NCBI GenBank assembly: GCA_016207905.1 | Contig: JACQZC010000040.1 | Location: forward strand, 1 to 59,610 | Direction: 5' to 3' | Origin: Nitrospirota bacterium | Lineage (GTDB): Bacteria > Nitrospirota > Thermodesulfovibrionia > Thermodesulfovibrionales > JdFR-86 | DNA length: 59,610 nt | Part shown: one piece after another, positions 40,927-48,935 of the stretch | Layout: each line of letters begins with the position of its first letter | Numbering within the stretch: the first letter of the stretch is position 1 | The notes under the pieces: model-generated | Databases searched by the model: none | The model's input: only the letters and a program-made list of their open reading frames with translations | What the model was told of the DNA's origin: nothing | Translations under genes and position numbers: made by a program

Positions 40927-42303
40927 ATGGACGAAAAGTTCTTCGACATACCTTATGACAGAACATGGTGGAAGCCGGCTTTACCTGTTATGAAGACCGA
41001 ACTGCCCGGGCCGAAATCCAAAGAGCTTTACTCAAGAGGGGTCGGACATTCGAGCTTTACTGGAAGGGTCAAGCTCTGCCCGGTTGTATTTGACTCAGGC
41101 AAGGGCGTCATCCTGAGGGATGTGGACGGAAACGAGTTTCTGGACTTTTCATCCGGTATATATGTTACGAACCTGGGACACTCACACCCCAAGGTGTCCG
41201 AGGCCGTGGCAAGATATGCAAATAGGCTTATGAACTGCCATGACTATATGACCGAGGTAAAAAGCAGATACCTCGAAAGGCTCTCCGCATTCACAGGACA
41301 CGGCATTGACTACATACACCTTTATGACAACGGGACAACCGCAATCGAGTTCGGAATACGGGTGGCCCGGAGGCTTACTAACAAGTACGAGGTCATAACT
41401 GTCTATCAGGACCATCACGGAAAGACCATGGGCGCGGCATCCCTGGGCAGAATAAACGCAACCCACAATGTGGCCAGGCCTCAGGGGTTTTACATGGTTC
41501 CGAGGGCCGACCCATACAGGCCCATATGGACGAAACCCGACGGCACAATAGACACCGACAGGTATATCGAATTCTATGACCTCTTCATTAGAGAGGTCAC
41601 CGCAGACAATGTAGCGGCATTCATCGTGGAGCCCATTCAAGGGTGGGGCGGCTCGATGGTTCCGCCGGATGACTTCCTGCCCAAGCTCTCGGAGTTCTGT
41701 CGGAGCAAGGGCATCTTTCTCATGGCAGATGAGATACTGACAGGTTCAGGAAGGACCGGCAAGTGGCTTGCCTGCGAGCACTGGTCCGTAGAGCCTGAAA
41801 TCGTAACGCTCGGCAAAGGCCTCGGCAACGGTTTCCCACTGAGTGCACTCCTCACAAAAAGCACATACGCTAAAGAGATAGAGCCCCTCGGCATGTCCAC
41901 CACATACGGCGGAAACCCGATGGCTTGCGCCGCAGGGCTTGCGGTCATAGAGGTGGTTGAGGAGGAGGGCTTGCTTGAAAACGCCGTGACGCTCGGCAGG
42001 TTCTTCCTGAGAAGGCTCAATGAATTAAAGGACAGTCACCCTATCATAGGGGATGTCCGTGGCAAGGGCTGTCTTCTCGGAATCGAGTTTGTAAAGGACA
42101 GGGTCTCGAAGGAGCCGCTTGCAGAGGCTGGAGGTGCCGTCTATCTTGAGTGCATTAAGCGTGGGTTAATCGCAGGAGTCCCGGTTGTCCATCTTCTTCG
42201 GGTCGCACCTCCGGTTATCATGGATGAGGAAACCGCGATTAAAGGGCTTGAGATTTTAGACGAAGCCATAACTGCAGTGGAAAGGCGGCTCGGATATGCC
42301 TGA
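40927..42303 (+). CDS. Class III PLP-dependent aminotransferase
   Basis: Aminotransferase of the class III fold (458 residues). Typical elements: FLDFSSGIYVTNLGHSHPKV (about 77-96), DNGTTAIEFGIRVARR (PLP phosphate site), HHGKTMGAASLG, MADEILTGSGRTGKWLACEH with the PLP Asp (DEILTG), and catalytic Lys in VTLGKGLGNGFPLSALL (about 297). The exact substrate is unknown; related enzymes act on omega-amino acids, glutamate-1-semialdehyde or keto sugars. It starts 3 bp after the radical SAM stop and is followed by the CDP-glucose genes, so an amino-sugar step in the same pathway is possible. It shares the higher-GC style of its upstream neighbour. Confidence 0.85.
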   Translation: MDEKFFDIPYDRTWWKPALPVMKTELPGPKSKELYSRGVGHSSFTGRVKLCPVVFDSGKGVILRDVDGNEFLDFSSGIYVTNLGHSHPKVSEAVARYANRLMNCHDYMTEVKSRYLERLSAFTGHGIDYIHLYDNGTTAIEFGIRVARRLTNKYEVITVYQDHHGKTMGAASLGRINATHNVARPQGFYMVPRADPYRPIWTKPDGTIDTDRYIEFYDLFIREVTADNVAAFIVEPIQGWGGSMVPPDDFLPKLSEFCRSKGIFLMADEILTGSGRTGKWLACEHWSVEPEIVTLGKGLGNGFPLSALLTKSTYAKEIEPLGMSTTYGGNPMACAAGLAVIEVVEEEGLLENAVTLGRFFLRRLNELKDSHPIIGDVRGKGCLLGIEFVKDRVSKEPLAEAGGAVYLECIKRGLIAGVPVVHLLRVAPPVIMDEETAIKGLEILDEAITAVERRLGYA

Positions 42304-42315
42304 AGGAGGTTTTCT

Positions 42316-43086
42316 ATGAAGACAGTTATACTCTGTGGAGGAATGGGCGCAAGGCTCAAGGAGGAGACTGAGTGGAGGCCAAAGCCAATGGTGGAAATTG
42401 GCGGAAGACCAATACTCTGGCACATAATGAACATATACGATTTCCATGGGTTCAAGGAGTTTATCCTTGCCTTAGGGTACAAGGGTGAGATGATTAAAGA
42501 GTATTTTCTCAACTACTACCACCACCAGAGTAACCTCACAATTGACCTCAGGACAGGAAAGGTGACTGCATCAAACAACGGGGTGAGAAACTGGCTCGTG
42601 CACCTCATTGGCACAGGGATTAATTCAATGACAGGAGGAAGGCTCCACAGGCTAAAAGACATGCTCAAAGAGACATTCATGCTTACTTATGGAGATGGCG
42701 TTTCGAATGTAAATATAAAAAAACTAATTGAGTTTCATAAATCCCATGGAAGGATTGCCACTGTGACAGCAGTCAGGCCTTCTGCCCGATTTGGCGGAAT
42801 GAGTTTTGAAGGCAATAAGGTTATAGAGTTCAAGGAAAAGCCCCAGACAGGAGAGGGCTGGATAAATGGAGGGTTTTTTGTTTTTGAGCCAAAGGTCTTT
42901 AGTTATCTTCATGGAGATGACACTGTGCTTGAAGGAGACCCTCTCGAGAACCTTACAAAAGACGGTGAACTTATGGCTTTCAAGCACGAAGGATTCTGGC
43001 AGTGCATGGACACTGCAAGGGACAGGGATGTGCTTGAGTCCCTCTGGCAAAGTGGCAATGCTCCATGGAAGGTGTATGATGACTGA
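42316..43086 (+). CDS. rfbF: Glucose-1-phosphate cytidylyltransferase
   Basis: Makes CDP-glucose from CTP and glucose 1-phosphate, first step toward CDP-linked deoxy sugars. The 256-residue length and motifs fit RfbF: ILCGGMGARLKEETEWRPKPMVEIGG (5-30), YGDGVSNVNI (about 122-131), and the family-specific KPQTGEGWINGGFFVFEPKVF and FWQCMDTARD. AAGGAGG precedes the ATG. It overlaps rfbG. Confidence 0.92.
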   Translation: MKTVILCGGMGARLKEETEWRPKPMVEIGGRPILWHIMNIYDFHGFKEFILALGYKGEMIKEYFLNYYHHQSNLTIDLRTGKVTASNNGVRNWLVHLIGTGINSMTGGRLHRLKDMLKETFMLTYGDGVSNVNIKKLIEFHKSHGRIATVTAVRPSARFGGMSFEGNKVIEFKEKPQTGEGWINGGFFVFEPKVFSYLHGDDTVLEGDPLENLTKDGELMAFKHEGFWQCMDTARDRDVLESLWQSGNAPWKVYDD

Positions 43087-44179
43087 GCATCTCTTTCGTG
43101 GACTCTACAAAGGCAAGACAGTGCTTGTAACAGGGCACACAGGGTTTAAGGGTTCGTGGCTTGCCATTTGGCTTACCTCTCTCGGAGCAAAGGTCATAGG
43201 GTATTCCCTTTATCTTCCATCTAAGCCATGCAATTTCACTGTCTCGAATATCCAAAAGCACATTACTCACATAGAAGGAGACATCCGTAATATAAATCGC
43301 CTCAAGGAGGTTTTCTTGGAATACAGCCCTGACATCGTCTTTCACCTTGCGGCACAGCCTATTGTAAGGAGGTCATTTAAAGAGCCTGCTCTTACATTCG
43401 GCACAAATGTCCTCGGCACGGTGAATGTTCTTGAATGTATCCGCGTAACGCCATCTGTGAAGTCCGCGGTGATAATAACAAGTGACAAGTGCTACAAGAA
43501 CAACGAATGGCTTTGGGGGTACAGGGAAAACGACATTCTTGGAGGAGATGACCCTTACAGTGCCTCAAAGGCATGTGCAGAGATAGCCTCACATGCCTAT
43601 ATAAAATCTTTTTTCAATGGCAGAAGGGCACATATCTCCACAGCAAGGGCAGGCAATGTGATAGGAGGTGGCGACTGGGCAGGTGACAGGGTTATCCCTG
43701 ATTGTGTGCGCGCATGGTCTTTGGGCGAGGAGGCAATAATAAGGTCTCCAGAGGCAACAAGGCCATGGCAACATGTGCTTGAGCCTCTTAGCGGTTATCT
43801 ATGGCTCGGAGTCGAACTTTATAAATCGGATAGGCTTCATGGAGAGGCTTTTAATTTTGGTCCTACTACGGAAACCGATAAGCCTGTAAGAGAGCTCGTA
43901 GAGACATTTCTTACCTTCTGGGGTAAGGCAAAATGGAAATACATAGCCTCAGCCAAGACAAAAGAATCTACACTCCTTAAGCTTTCATGCGACAAGGCAT
44001 TAAGCCTGCTTGAGTGGCATGCAGTGCTTCCATTCAAGGAAACAGTAAGGCTTACTGCCGAATGGTATAAGGCTTACTATAGTAATAACAAAGACATGTT
44101 CGGCTTCTGCCTGAAACAGATAAAATCCTATGTTTTAGAATCAAAAAAACAGGCTCTTAGCTGGACAAATCCGTCTTGA
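43076..44179 (+). CDS. rfbG: CDP-glucose 4,6-dehydratase
   Basis: NAD-dependent enzyme converting CDP-glucose to CDP-4-keto-6-deoxyglucose, acting right after RfbF. Seen: GHTGFKGSWLAIWLTSLGAKV (about 22-42), HLAAQPIVRRSF, SDKCYKNNEW, DDPYSASKACAEI with the Tyr-Lys pair, and the family-typical ARAGNVIGGGDWAGDRVIPDCVRAW. I start it at ATG 43076 (43079 is equally possible), giving about 367 residues; the frame is open further upstream but that part is inside rfbF and not homologous. No RfbH-type dehydrase gene is in the window. The 3' end overlaps the convergent nrnA by 23 bp. Confidence 0.92.
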   Translation: MMTEHLFRGLYKGKTVLVTGHTGFKGSWLAIWLTSLGAKVIGYSLYLPSKPCNFTVSNIQKHITHIEGDIRNINRLKEVFLEYSPDIVFHLAAQPIVRRSFKEPALTFGTNVLGTVNVLECIRVTPSVKSAVIITSDKCYKNNEWLWGYRENDILGGDDPYSASKACAEIASHAYIKSFFNGRRAHISTARAGNVIGGGDWAGDRVIPDCVRAWSLGEEAIIRSPEATRPWQHVLEPLSGYLWLGVELYKSDRLHGEAFNFGPTTETDKPVRELVETFLTFWGKAKWKYIASAKTKESTLLKLSCDKALSLLEWHAVLPFKETVRLTAEWYKAYYSNNKDMFGFCLKQIKSYVLESKKQALSWTNPS

Positions 44180-45116
44180 GGCTTTTAAGGAGAAGCTCTT
44201 TTGCGGTTTTTAAATCAGCTTTTATCTTATACCCTGCGGCGTTTCTATGTCCGCCGCCTCCAAATGACTCTGCGATAACTGCCACATTAACAAGGTCTTT
44301 TTTCGAGCGGAGGCTTACCTTCCATCCCGAACCTTCGGCAAGCTCCCTAAAGAGAGCAGATACATTTATGTCTTTCATCATTCGGGGATAACCTACAAAG
44401 TTCTCTGTGTCATCCGAGGAGGCTCCTGTATCCTTGAACATATCCTTTGTGATAACTGTTATTGCAATGCCATCTATAATCTCGAGGGTCTCGAGGGTCT
44501 TTGAAAGGAGTCTGAATCTTTCCTGAGACCATGTCTCATAAAGCCCTTCTGCCACTACGCTGGGCAGTGCGCCTGCCTCTACTAAAGAAGATGCAATCCT
44601 TAGAACCTCGGGAGTCGTATTGTTGTATCTGAATGTGCCTGTGTCAACTGCAATGGCTGTATAAAGGTTCACTGCAATATCCTCTGTAATACTTATGCCC
44701 AATTCCTTGATGAGACGATACACCATAAGTCCTGTGGCAGGTGCAGATGGCTCTATCCACCTTATATCTCCAAAGCCCCTTTCTACTTCATGGTGGTCTA
44801 TGACTGCAGTGTGCTTGAATGTCAGGTTTTCAACCCCTGCCCTTTCAGGGTCATTGCAATCGAGGAGGATTAAAGGCATAGACGAGGTGTTAAGCCCATC
44901 GAGGCTATTTCTGACCCTTTCCCAGCCAGGCATGAACTTATAAAACTCAGGAACAGGGTCCCTGTCATATACGATAGTTTTTTTGTCTATGGCAGAAAGT
45001 GCCATGGAGAGTGCTATTGCCGAGCCTAAGGCATCTCCTTCTGGGTTTACATGCGTTGCAAGCACAAATGAATCGTTTCCCTTTATAAAAGAGGCTATAT
45101 CCTTGATGTCGTTCAA
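44157..45116 (-). CDS. nrnA: DHH-family oligoribonuclease/pAp phosphatase NrnA
   Basis: Bifunctional enzyme that degrades 2-5 nt RNA and dephosphorylates 3'-phosphoadenosine 5'-phosphate, in the cytoplasm. The DHH domain has ATHVNPEGDALGSAIAL (about 20-36), DCNDPERAG and the VIDHHE motif (about 106-111); the C-terminal DHHA1 domain has the substrate loop ESFGGGGHRNAAG (about 287-299). Size (319) is typical. It overlaps rbfA by 4 bp, an arrangement often seen in bacteria. The first motif NPEGD replaces the more usual HPDGD, which is within family variation. Confidence 0.92.
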   Translation of the reverse strand: MNDIKDIASFIKGNDSFVLATHVNPEGDALGSAIALSMALSAIDKKTIVYDRDPVPEFYKFMPGWERVRNSLDGLNTSSMPLILLDCNDPERAGVENLTFKHTAVIDHHEVERGFGDIRWIEPSAPATGLMVYRLIKELGISITEDIAVNLYTAIAVDTGTFRYNNTTPEVLRIASSLVEAGALPSVVAEGLYETWSQERFRLLSKTLETLEIIDGIAITVITKDMFKDTGASSDDTENFVGYPRMMKDINVSALFRELAEGSGWKVSLRSKKDLVNVAVIAESFGGGGHRNAAGYKIKADLKTAKELLLKSLKTDLSS

Positions 45117-45460
45117 TGTTTCTCCTTTATCTCTTTAAGAAGGCACTCAATCCTGCTTGCATAATCGGATGTGGTATCGAGCCTGAACTCCAGAGAAGGT
45201 ATGAATTTCATCCTTAGTCTTTTTGCAAGCTCGGCACGGATGAAACCCTTTGCCGAATCCAATATCTTCATCGTCGTCTCTCTTTCTTCGGGCTTGAGGA
45301 CGCTGATGAATGCCCTTGCGAGCTTAAGGTCTTCTGTGACCTCTACATCGGTGACAGAGGCAAAACCCAATCTCGGGTCTTTAACCCTGTTCATGATAAT
45401 GTCAGCTATCTCTTTTTTTATGAGATGACTTACTCTATGGGAACGCTTATAAGGAAGCAT
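45113..45460 (-). CDS. rbfA: Ribosome-binding factor A
   Basis: Small KH-fold protein needed for 16S rRNA maturation and 30S assembly. The 115 residues match RbfA throughout: RSHRVSHLIKKEIADIIMNRVKDPRLGF (6-33), VTDVEVTEDLKLARAFISVL (about 36-55), and FIRAELAKRLRMKFIPSLEFRLD (about 73-95). First gene of a two-gene unit with nrnA. The usual upstream partners nusA-infB are not adjacent; instead there is a 660-bp poorly coding region. Confidence 0.93.
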   Translation of the reverse strand: MLPYKRSHRVSHLIKKEIADIIMNRVKDPRLGFASVTDVEVTEDLKLARAFISVLKPEERETTMKILDSAKGFIRAELAKRLRMKFIPSLEFRLDTTSDYASRIECLLKEIKEKH

Positions 45461-45614
45461 GATTTAAAGCTTAACATTTTCGGGCAGGAATGTCATTAAA
45501 GCCCCTGAACAGGACTCCTATAAAAGAGCTATCCACCCTGTTGCCTCATGTAAGAATCTTGATGGAGTAATAATCGTTGCCATCTCCTTTTTTTATAGGT
45601 TCAAGTTGAATTCC

Positions 45615-45858
45615 CTAAGTGCTTGAATTATCTTCATTTTTATCGTTTGAGTGTTCAATCTTTTTCATTTTGTTCAAGTTGCAGTCTTTTTCATCAGCCT
45701 CTATGAGCCGGGCTTAAATTCTCAGTTGGCTCTTTTACGATGTTATGCACACTTCCTATGCTCATCTCAAGTGTAGAGGCTATTTCCCTGTAGGGCTTAC
45801 CTTCAGCAAGTAAAATCCTTGCACTTACTCTTTTTTCTTTTGAGATTTTTTTACTCAT
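45615..45858 (-). pseudogene. Small helix-turn-helix gene, apparently frameshifted
   Basis: From ATG 45858 (AGGAGG 13 nt upstream) the minus strand encodes a 54-residue protein with EGKPYREIASTLEMSIGSVHNI, a helix-turn-helix like that of transposases or small regulators, ending at TGA 45694. The next frame continues with coding-like sequence (ADEKDCNLNKMKKIEH) to TAG at 45615, so one frameshift is suspected. The rest of the gap between rbfA and 46123 (45461-45614, 45859-46087) shows no gene that I can support. Confidence 0.4.
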
Positions 45859-46087
45859 AAGTCTTTTCTCAACCTCCTAACTATGGTTTTTTAAGCTATA
45901 ATCTATTATAACTATAGTTAGTAGTATAAGGCATGATTTTTGATTTGTCAAGAGGTTTTTTGTCATTAATCAATGTAGCTGCAGGCTTTAGCAAGCGATA
46001 TGGCATTGGGTCAGGAAGAGGGTCAGGGGTGTGTAAGCAGAAGCAATCTCTAACATACCCTACTGCCCTCCTGCTCTTTTATTGTCC

Positions 46088-46116
46088 TTGACAGGGAGAA
46101 GGGAGCTACTTAGAAT
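46088..46116 (+). promoter_or_regulatory. Leaderless promoter of the small gene pair
   Basis: TTGACA (46088-46093), 17-nt spacer, TAGAAT (46111-46116), then 6 nt to the ATG at 46123. The best-formed of the leaderless promoters in the window. Confidence 0.7.
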
Positions 46117-46122
46117 AACAGG

Positions 46123-46359
46123 ATGGAAAAAACAACTGCATATTTCAGAAATGAAATCTTGCGTAAGAGACCATATCTTACAATTGAGATGTGCAGAAAA
46201 GTGATTGAAAATCCATATAAAAAAGAAGTTCAGCATGGAGAAAGGATTAGGTTTTGGGGTAAAATACAGGAGTTAGGAGGAAGGTATCTGAGGGTCGTTA
46301 CGCTTGAGGACGGCATTACAATACACAATGCCTTCCTTGATAGAGGATTTAAACCATAG
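46123..46359 (+). CDS. Small conserved-type hypothetical protein paired with DUF2283
   Basis: A 78-residue protein that I do not recognise by name. Features: MEKTTAYFRNEILRKRPYL, CRKVIENPYKKEVQ, and a C-terminal LRVVTLEDGITIHNAFLDRGF; the pattern recalls small BrnT/DUF4258-like toxin-type proteins that are often encoded before DUF2283 genes. It is expressed from a clear promoter without a leader and is 12 bp upstream of the DUF2283 gene, so the pair is probably an operon, perhaps a toxin-antitoxin-like module. The toxic role is inference. Confidence 0.55.
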   Translation: MEKTTAYFRNEILRKRPYLTIEMCRKVIENPYKKEVQHGERIRFWGKIQELGGRYLRVVTLEDGITIHNAFLDRGFKP

Positions 46360-46371
46360 AAGGAGGTATTT

Positions 46372-46596
46372 ATGAAGATAAAATATTATGCAGATACTGA
46401 TTCGCTCTATATTGACCTTTCCGAGAAAACAAGCGTAGAGTCCTTAGAAATCGCCCCAGGCATAGTCGTGGACTTTGACGAGAGCAATAATATTGTAGGC
46501 ATTGATATAGACCATGCAAGCAAGATTCTCAATCTTAATGATTTAGAGATAACAAGCCTGCCTGCAAAAAAACTTCTGCTTGCATCATCGGCTTGA
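46372..46596 (+). CDS. DUF2283 protein
   Basis: A 74-residue protein of the DUF2283 family, function unknown. The typical opening MKIKYYADTDSLYIDLSEK (1-19) and the block IAPGIVVDFDESNNIVGIDIDHASKIL (about 26-52) are intact. GAAGGAGGTATTT provides a strong ribosome-binding site, in contrast to its leaderless partner upstream. Often found next to small toxin-like genes. Confidence 0.8.
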   Translation: MKIKYYADTDSLYIDLSEKTSVESLEIAPGIVVDFDESNNIVGIDIDHASKILNLNDLEITSLPAKKLLLASSA

Positions 46597-46620
46597 GACA
46601 GGTTTAGCACCAAAAACATG

Positions 46621-46638
46621 ATCCCGAAGCTTCGGGAT
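46621..46638. repeat. Perfect 18-bp palindrome
   Basis: ATCCCGAAGCTTCGGGAT is a perfect inverted repeat 25 bp after the DUF2283 stop. It may end that transcript, but no T run follows. Confidence 0.5.
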
Positions 46639-46890
46639 TCAGCAGAAGCAATTTCTAAATCCGTCAGATCAAATATTTTTGAAAGAATTTTTGAAAAAAT
46701 ACTGTTCGGGAATAATCAAAAATAGAGTTCAGGTAAATATCAAGCAGATAAGAAAATTCAATAAGATGAAAAGGGAAGTGCAATCCCTCTCTTAAAATTT
46801 CATATAACTCGTTCATAGACGACAGTGTCGCTTTTTGCCCAATTTTGGAATGATAGGCGACGTTGTCGTCTATCCATACCTGTAGATTAT

Positions 46891-47140
46891 TCATCTTACT
46901 TCCAAAATCTGGTCTAAAGGGTTTTGTATCTTCATAAAGTCTCTACTGCTAACATGAGTATAAATCTCGGTAGTTTTGCTATTTTTGTGCCCCAACAGCT
47001 CTTGGATATATCTTAAATCAGTTCCGCTTTCCAGCAAATGAGTTGCAAAACTGTGCCGTAAGGTATGCACTGTAATATCTTTCCTAACTCCAGCCTTTTT
47101 ACGATGTTGTCCTTCAATTCGTTAAAATATGAAGACCTCA
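46891..47140 (-). pseudogene. Truncated tyrosine recombinase (integrase C-terminus)
   Basis: The minus strand encodes [40 protein letters not shown] and [10 protein letters not shown], with the HxxR, H/K and Tyr of the XerC/XerD-type active site, and ends at TGA 46891. Only the last about 75 residues remain; a stop codon and unrelated sequence lie upstream. Evidence of past mobile-element activity. The stretch 46640-46890 holds only an unsupported 76-codon frame, and 47141-47200 shows nothing further. Confidence 0.8.
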
Positions 47141-47200
47141 AGTTTCATTATCTTAATCAGCCGCCTCCTTCCTGTCAAGGTCTCTCCAAGAGCTTTCCAC

Positions 47201-47228
47201 TTGACATTATTTTATCTAATGTTACACT
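47201..47228 (+). promoter_or_regulatory. Leaderless promoter of the HD-GYP/PATAN gene
   Basis: TTGACA (47201-47206), 16-nt spacer, TACACT (47223-47228), then 6 nt to the ATG at 47235. No Shine-Dalgarno sequence. Confidence 0.6.
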
Positions 47229-47234
47229 AAACTT

Positions 47235-48881
47235 ATGGGTGCGCATATCCTGATATTTAACGAAGATAGGGAGGAGACTAAGAGGCTCGGTGAGCTTATT
47301 GGAGGCGATGACCTCAGTGTCTTTGAGACCTCAAGGGTTCTTGAGGCAGTGCATATACTTAAAACAGAAGATATCTCCCTTGTGCTTGCCAGCCAGAGCC
47401 TCGATGGCATAGAGGTCGAGGAGTTCAAAGAGATTGTCGATGCCATAAAGCCTGGCATAAATATCCTCTTTCTTGGCCCTGTTTCTGCTAAGGGCAAGAA
47501 CCTTTCAGTAGGTGGAGAGGAGTTCAAAAAGTTCGTTCAGCTTTCCCTGAAATCGGAAACACAGCTTAGCCATAAACTTAGCGGACTTAAGCAGTTCTTT
47601 TTCACATTTGCAGATAGGCTTCTACAGATATTCGAGGTCCATGACAGGTATTTCTTTAACAACGACCATTTTGTGGCAGAGCTTTCGAGAAAAATCGCAG
47701 AGAAAATGGGGCTTTCAGAAGATACGGTGGATGCTATTCAGATGGCGGCGCTTTTAAGGGATATTGGAAAAGTGGGAATTCAACATCAACTTCTCGAGGA
47801 AAGAAAACGCCTCACAGAGGAGGAGCTTACTCCAATAAAAAATCATCCCCTGACCACGGTTCAAATCCTTAAACAGATAAAATTTCCGTGGAATGTAGAC
47901 TCTATAATCTCTGAGCACCATGAGCATTACGATGGCAGAGGCTATCCCCTCGGACTCAAAGGCAGGGAGATTACAATAGGGGCACGCATTATTGCGGTTT
48001 CAGACTCCTATTGTGCTATGACCTCTGACAGGCCATATAGAAAGGCCTTACAAAAAGACTCTGCAATAGAGGAGATAAAGAAAAAAGCAGGAACACAGTT
48101 TGACCCAGAGACAGTGGAGGTTTTCCTTGAGGTTATAAAGGAATTCGAACCAAAGGAAAGACAAAGACGATGCCTTCTCATACTGGAAAGACAGCCAGCG
48201 CTTTCTGCCATAATCAAGCTCAGTGTGAATGCCGATGAGATAGATACTGTTCATGCAGGGAATAGCTTCGATGCCATAAGGCTTATAAAACAAAGGGCTC
48301 CAGACATCATAGTGGCTGATGTGGAGATGCTGGAGAAAAACTCCTTCCTTCAGTTCTACAATGTTATTCAGGAGATTCCTGCTGTCAAAGACAAGCCCTT
48401 TATCCTGATACTTCCGGATAAACACTACCCAAGGAACTTCCAAGGAAAAAACCTTGTGTATGTTCAAAAACCCCTTAATGTAGCCGAGATTTCCCAGAAA
48501 ATAACATCCTTTCTCGGCAAGGAAGCCCTTCCTTTGCCTGCTGAAGTGGAAGGAAAGGGGCTGACAGGCTCGCTTGAGGACTTTGGTCTTACAGATATAG
48601 TACAGATACTTCACATAGGACTTAAAACCGCAAAGGTGGACATTTCCAGTAATAGCTTAAAGGGTATGCTCTATCTTCATCATGGGAAAGTTGTTTATGC
48701 CTCTGCCAAAGGGCTTAAGGGCAATGAGGCATTCATTGAAATGCTCAGGTGGAAAAAAGGCACATTCGGTATACTGCATGGACCAGCTGCACCTGAGGAA
48801 AATATAAATATGGACACCATACATCTTCTCCTTGAGGCATCTGCAATCATAGACGAAAGGTCACGAATCACATTGGAATAA
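47235..48881 (+). CDS. Receiver-HD-GYP-receiver-PATAN (DUF4388) signalling protein, degenerate HD site
   Basis: Cytoplasmic regulator of 548 residues. Order: receiver-like domain (about 1-110), HD-GYP domain (about 130-310), second receiver-like domain (about 315-430, EKNSFLQFYNVIQEIP, YVQKPLN with the conserved Lys) and a C-terminal DUF4388/PATAN domain (about 445-548, LTGSLEDFGLTDIVQILHIGLKTAKVDI). In the HD-GYP domain the metal-binding His of HDIGK is replaced: ALLRDIGKVGI near residue 174. The HHEHYDGRGYPLGL motif is present. Cyclic-di-GMP hydrolysis is therefore doubtful and a binding or scaffold role more likely. Start at ATG 47235 right behind the promoter. Confidence 0.82.
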   Translation: MGAHILIFNEDREETKRLGELIGGDDLSVFETSRVLEAVHILKTEDISLVLASQSLDGIEVEEFKEIVDAIKPGINILFLGPVSAKGKNLSVGGEEFKKFVQLSLKSETQLSHKLSGLKQFFFTFADRLLQIFEVHDRYFFNNDHFVAELSRKIAEKMGLSEDTVDAIQMAALLRDIGKVGIQHQLLEERKRLTEEELTPIKNHPLTTVQILKQIKFPWNVDSIISEHHEHYDGRGYPLGLKGREITIGARIIAVSDSYCAMTSDRPYRKALQKDSAIEEIKKKAGTQFDPETVEVFLEVIKEFEPKERQRRCLLILERQPALSAIIKLSVNADEIDTVHAGNSFDAIRLIKQRAPDIIVADVEMLEKNSFLQFYNVIQEIPAVKDKPFILILPDKHYPRNFQGKNLVYVQKPLNVAEISQKITSFLGKEALPLPAEVEGKGLTGSLEDFGLTDIVQILHIGLKTAKVDISSNSLKGMLYLHHGKVVYASAKGLKGNEAFIEMLRWKKGTFGILHGPAAPEENINMDTIHLLLEASAIIDERSRITLE

Positions 48882-48935
48882 GTTCTGTAAAGTCTTGTAG
48901 AGAAAATGAAATCCCTGAATATACCTAAAGGGTAA

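Noticed and set aside
42866-43075. N-terminal extension of rfbG inside rfbF
   Set aside because: The stretch is the other-frame shadow of rfbF. RfbG homology starts only after 43076.
44470-44500. Short tandem repeat CTCGAGGGT within nrnA
   Set aside because: The repeat is only two units, inside a conserved coding region, and is explained by the codons of the ETLEI-type segment.
46664-46894. 76-codon minus-strand frame starting at the integrase-relic stop
   Set aside because: No recognisable domain, weak ribosome-binding site, AT-rich and ending in a low-complexity Phe-rich tail. It is probably chance.
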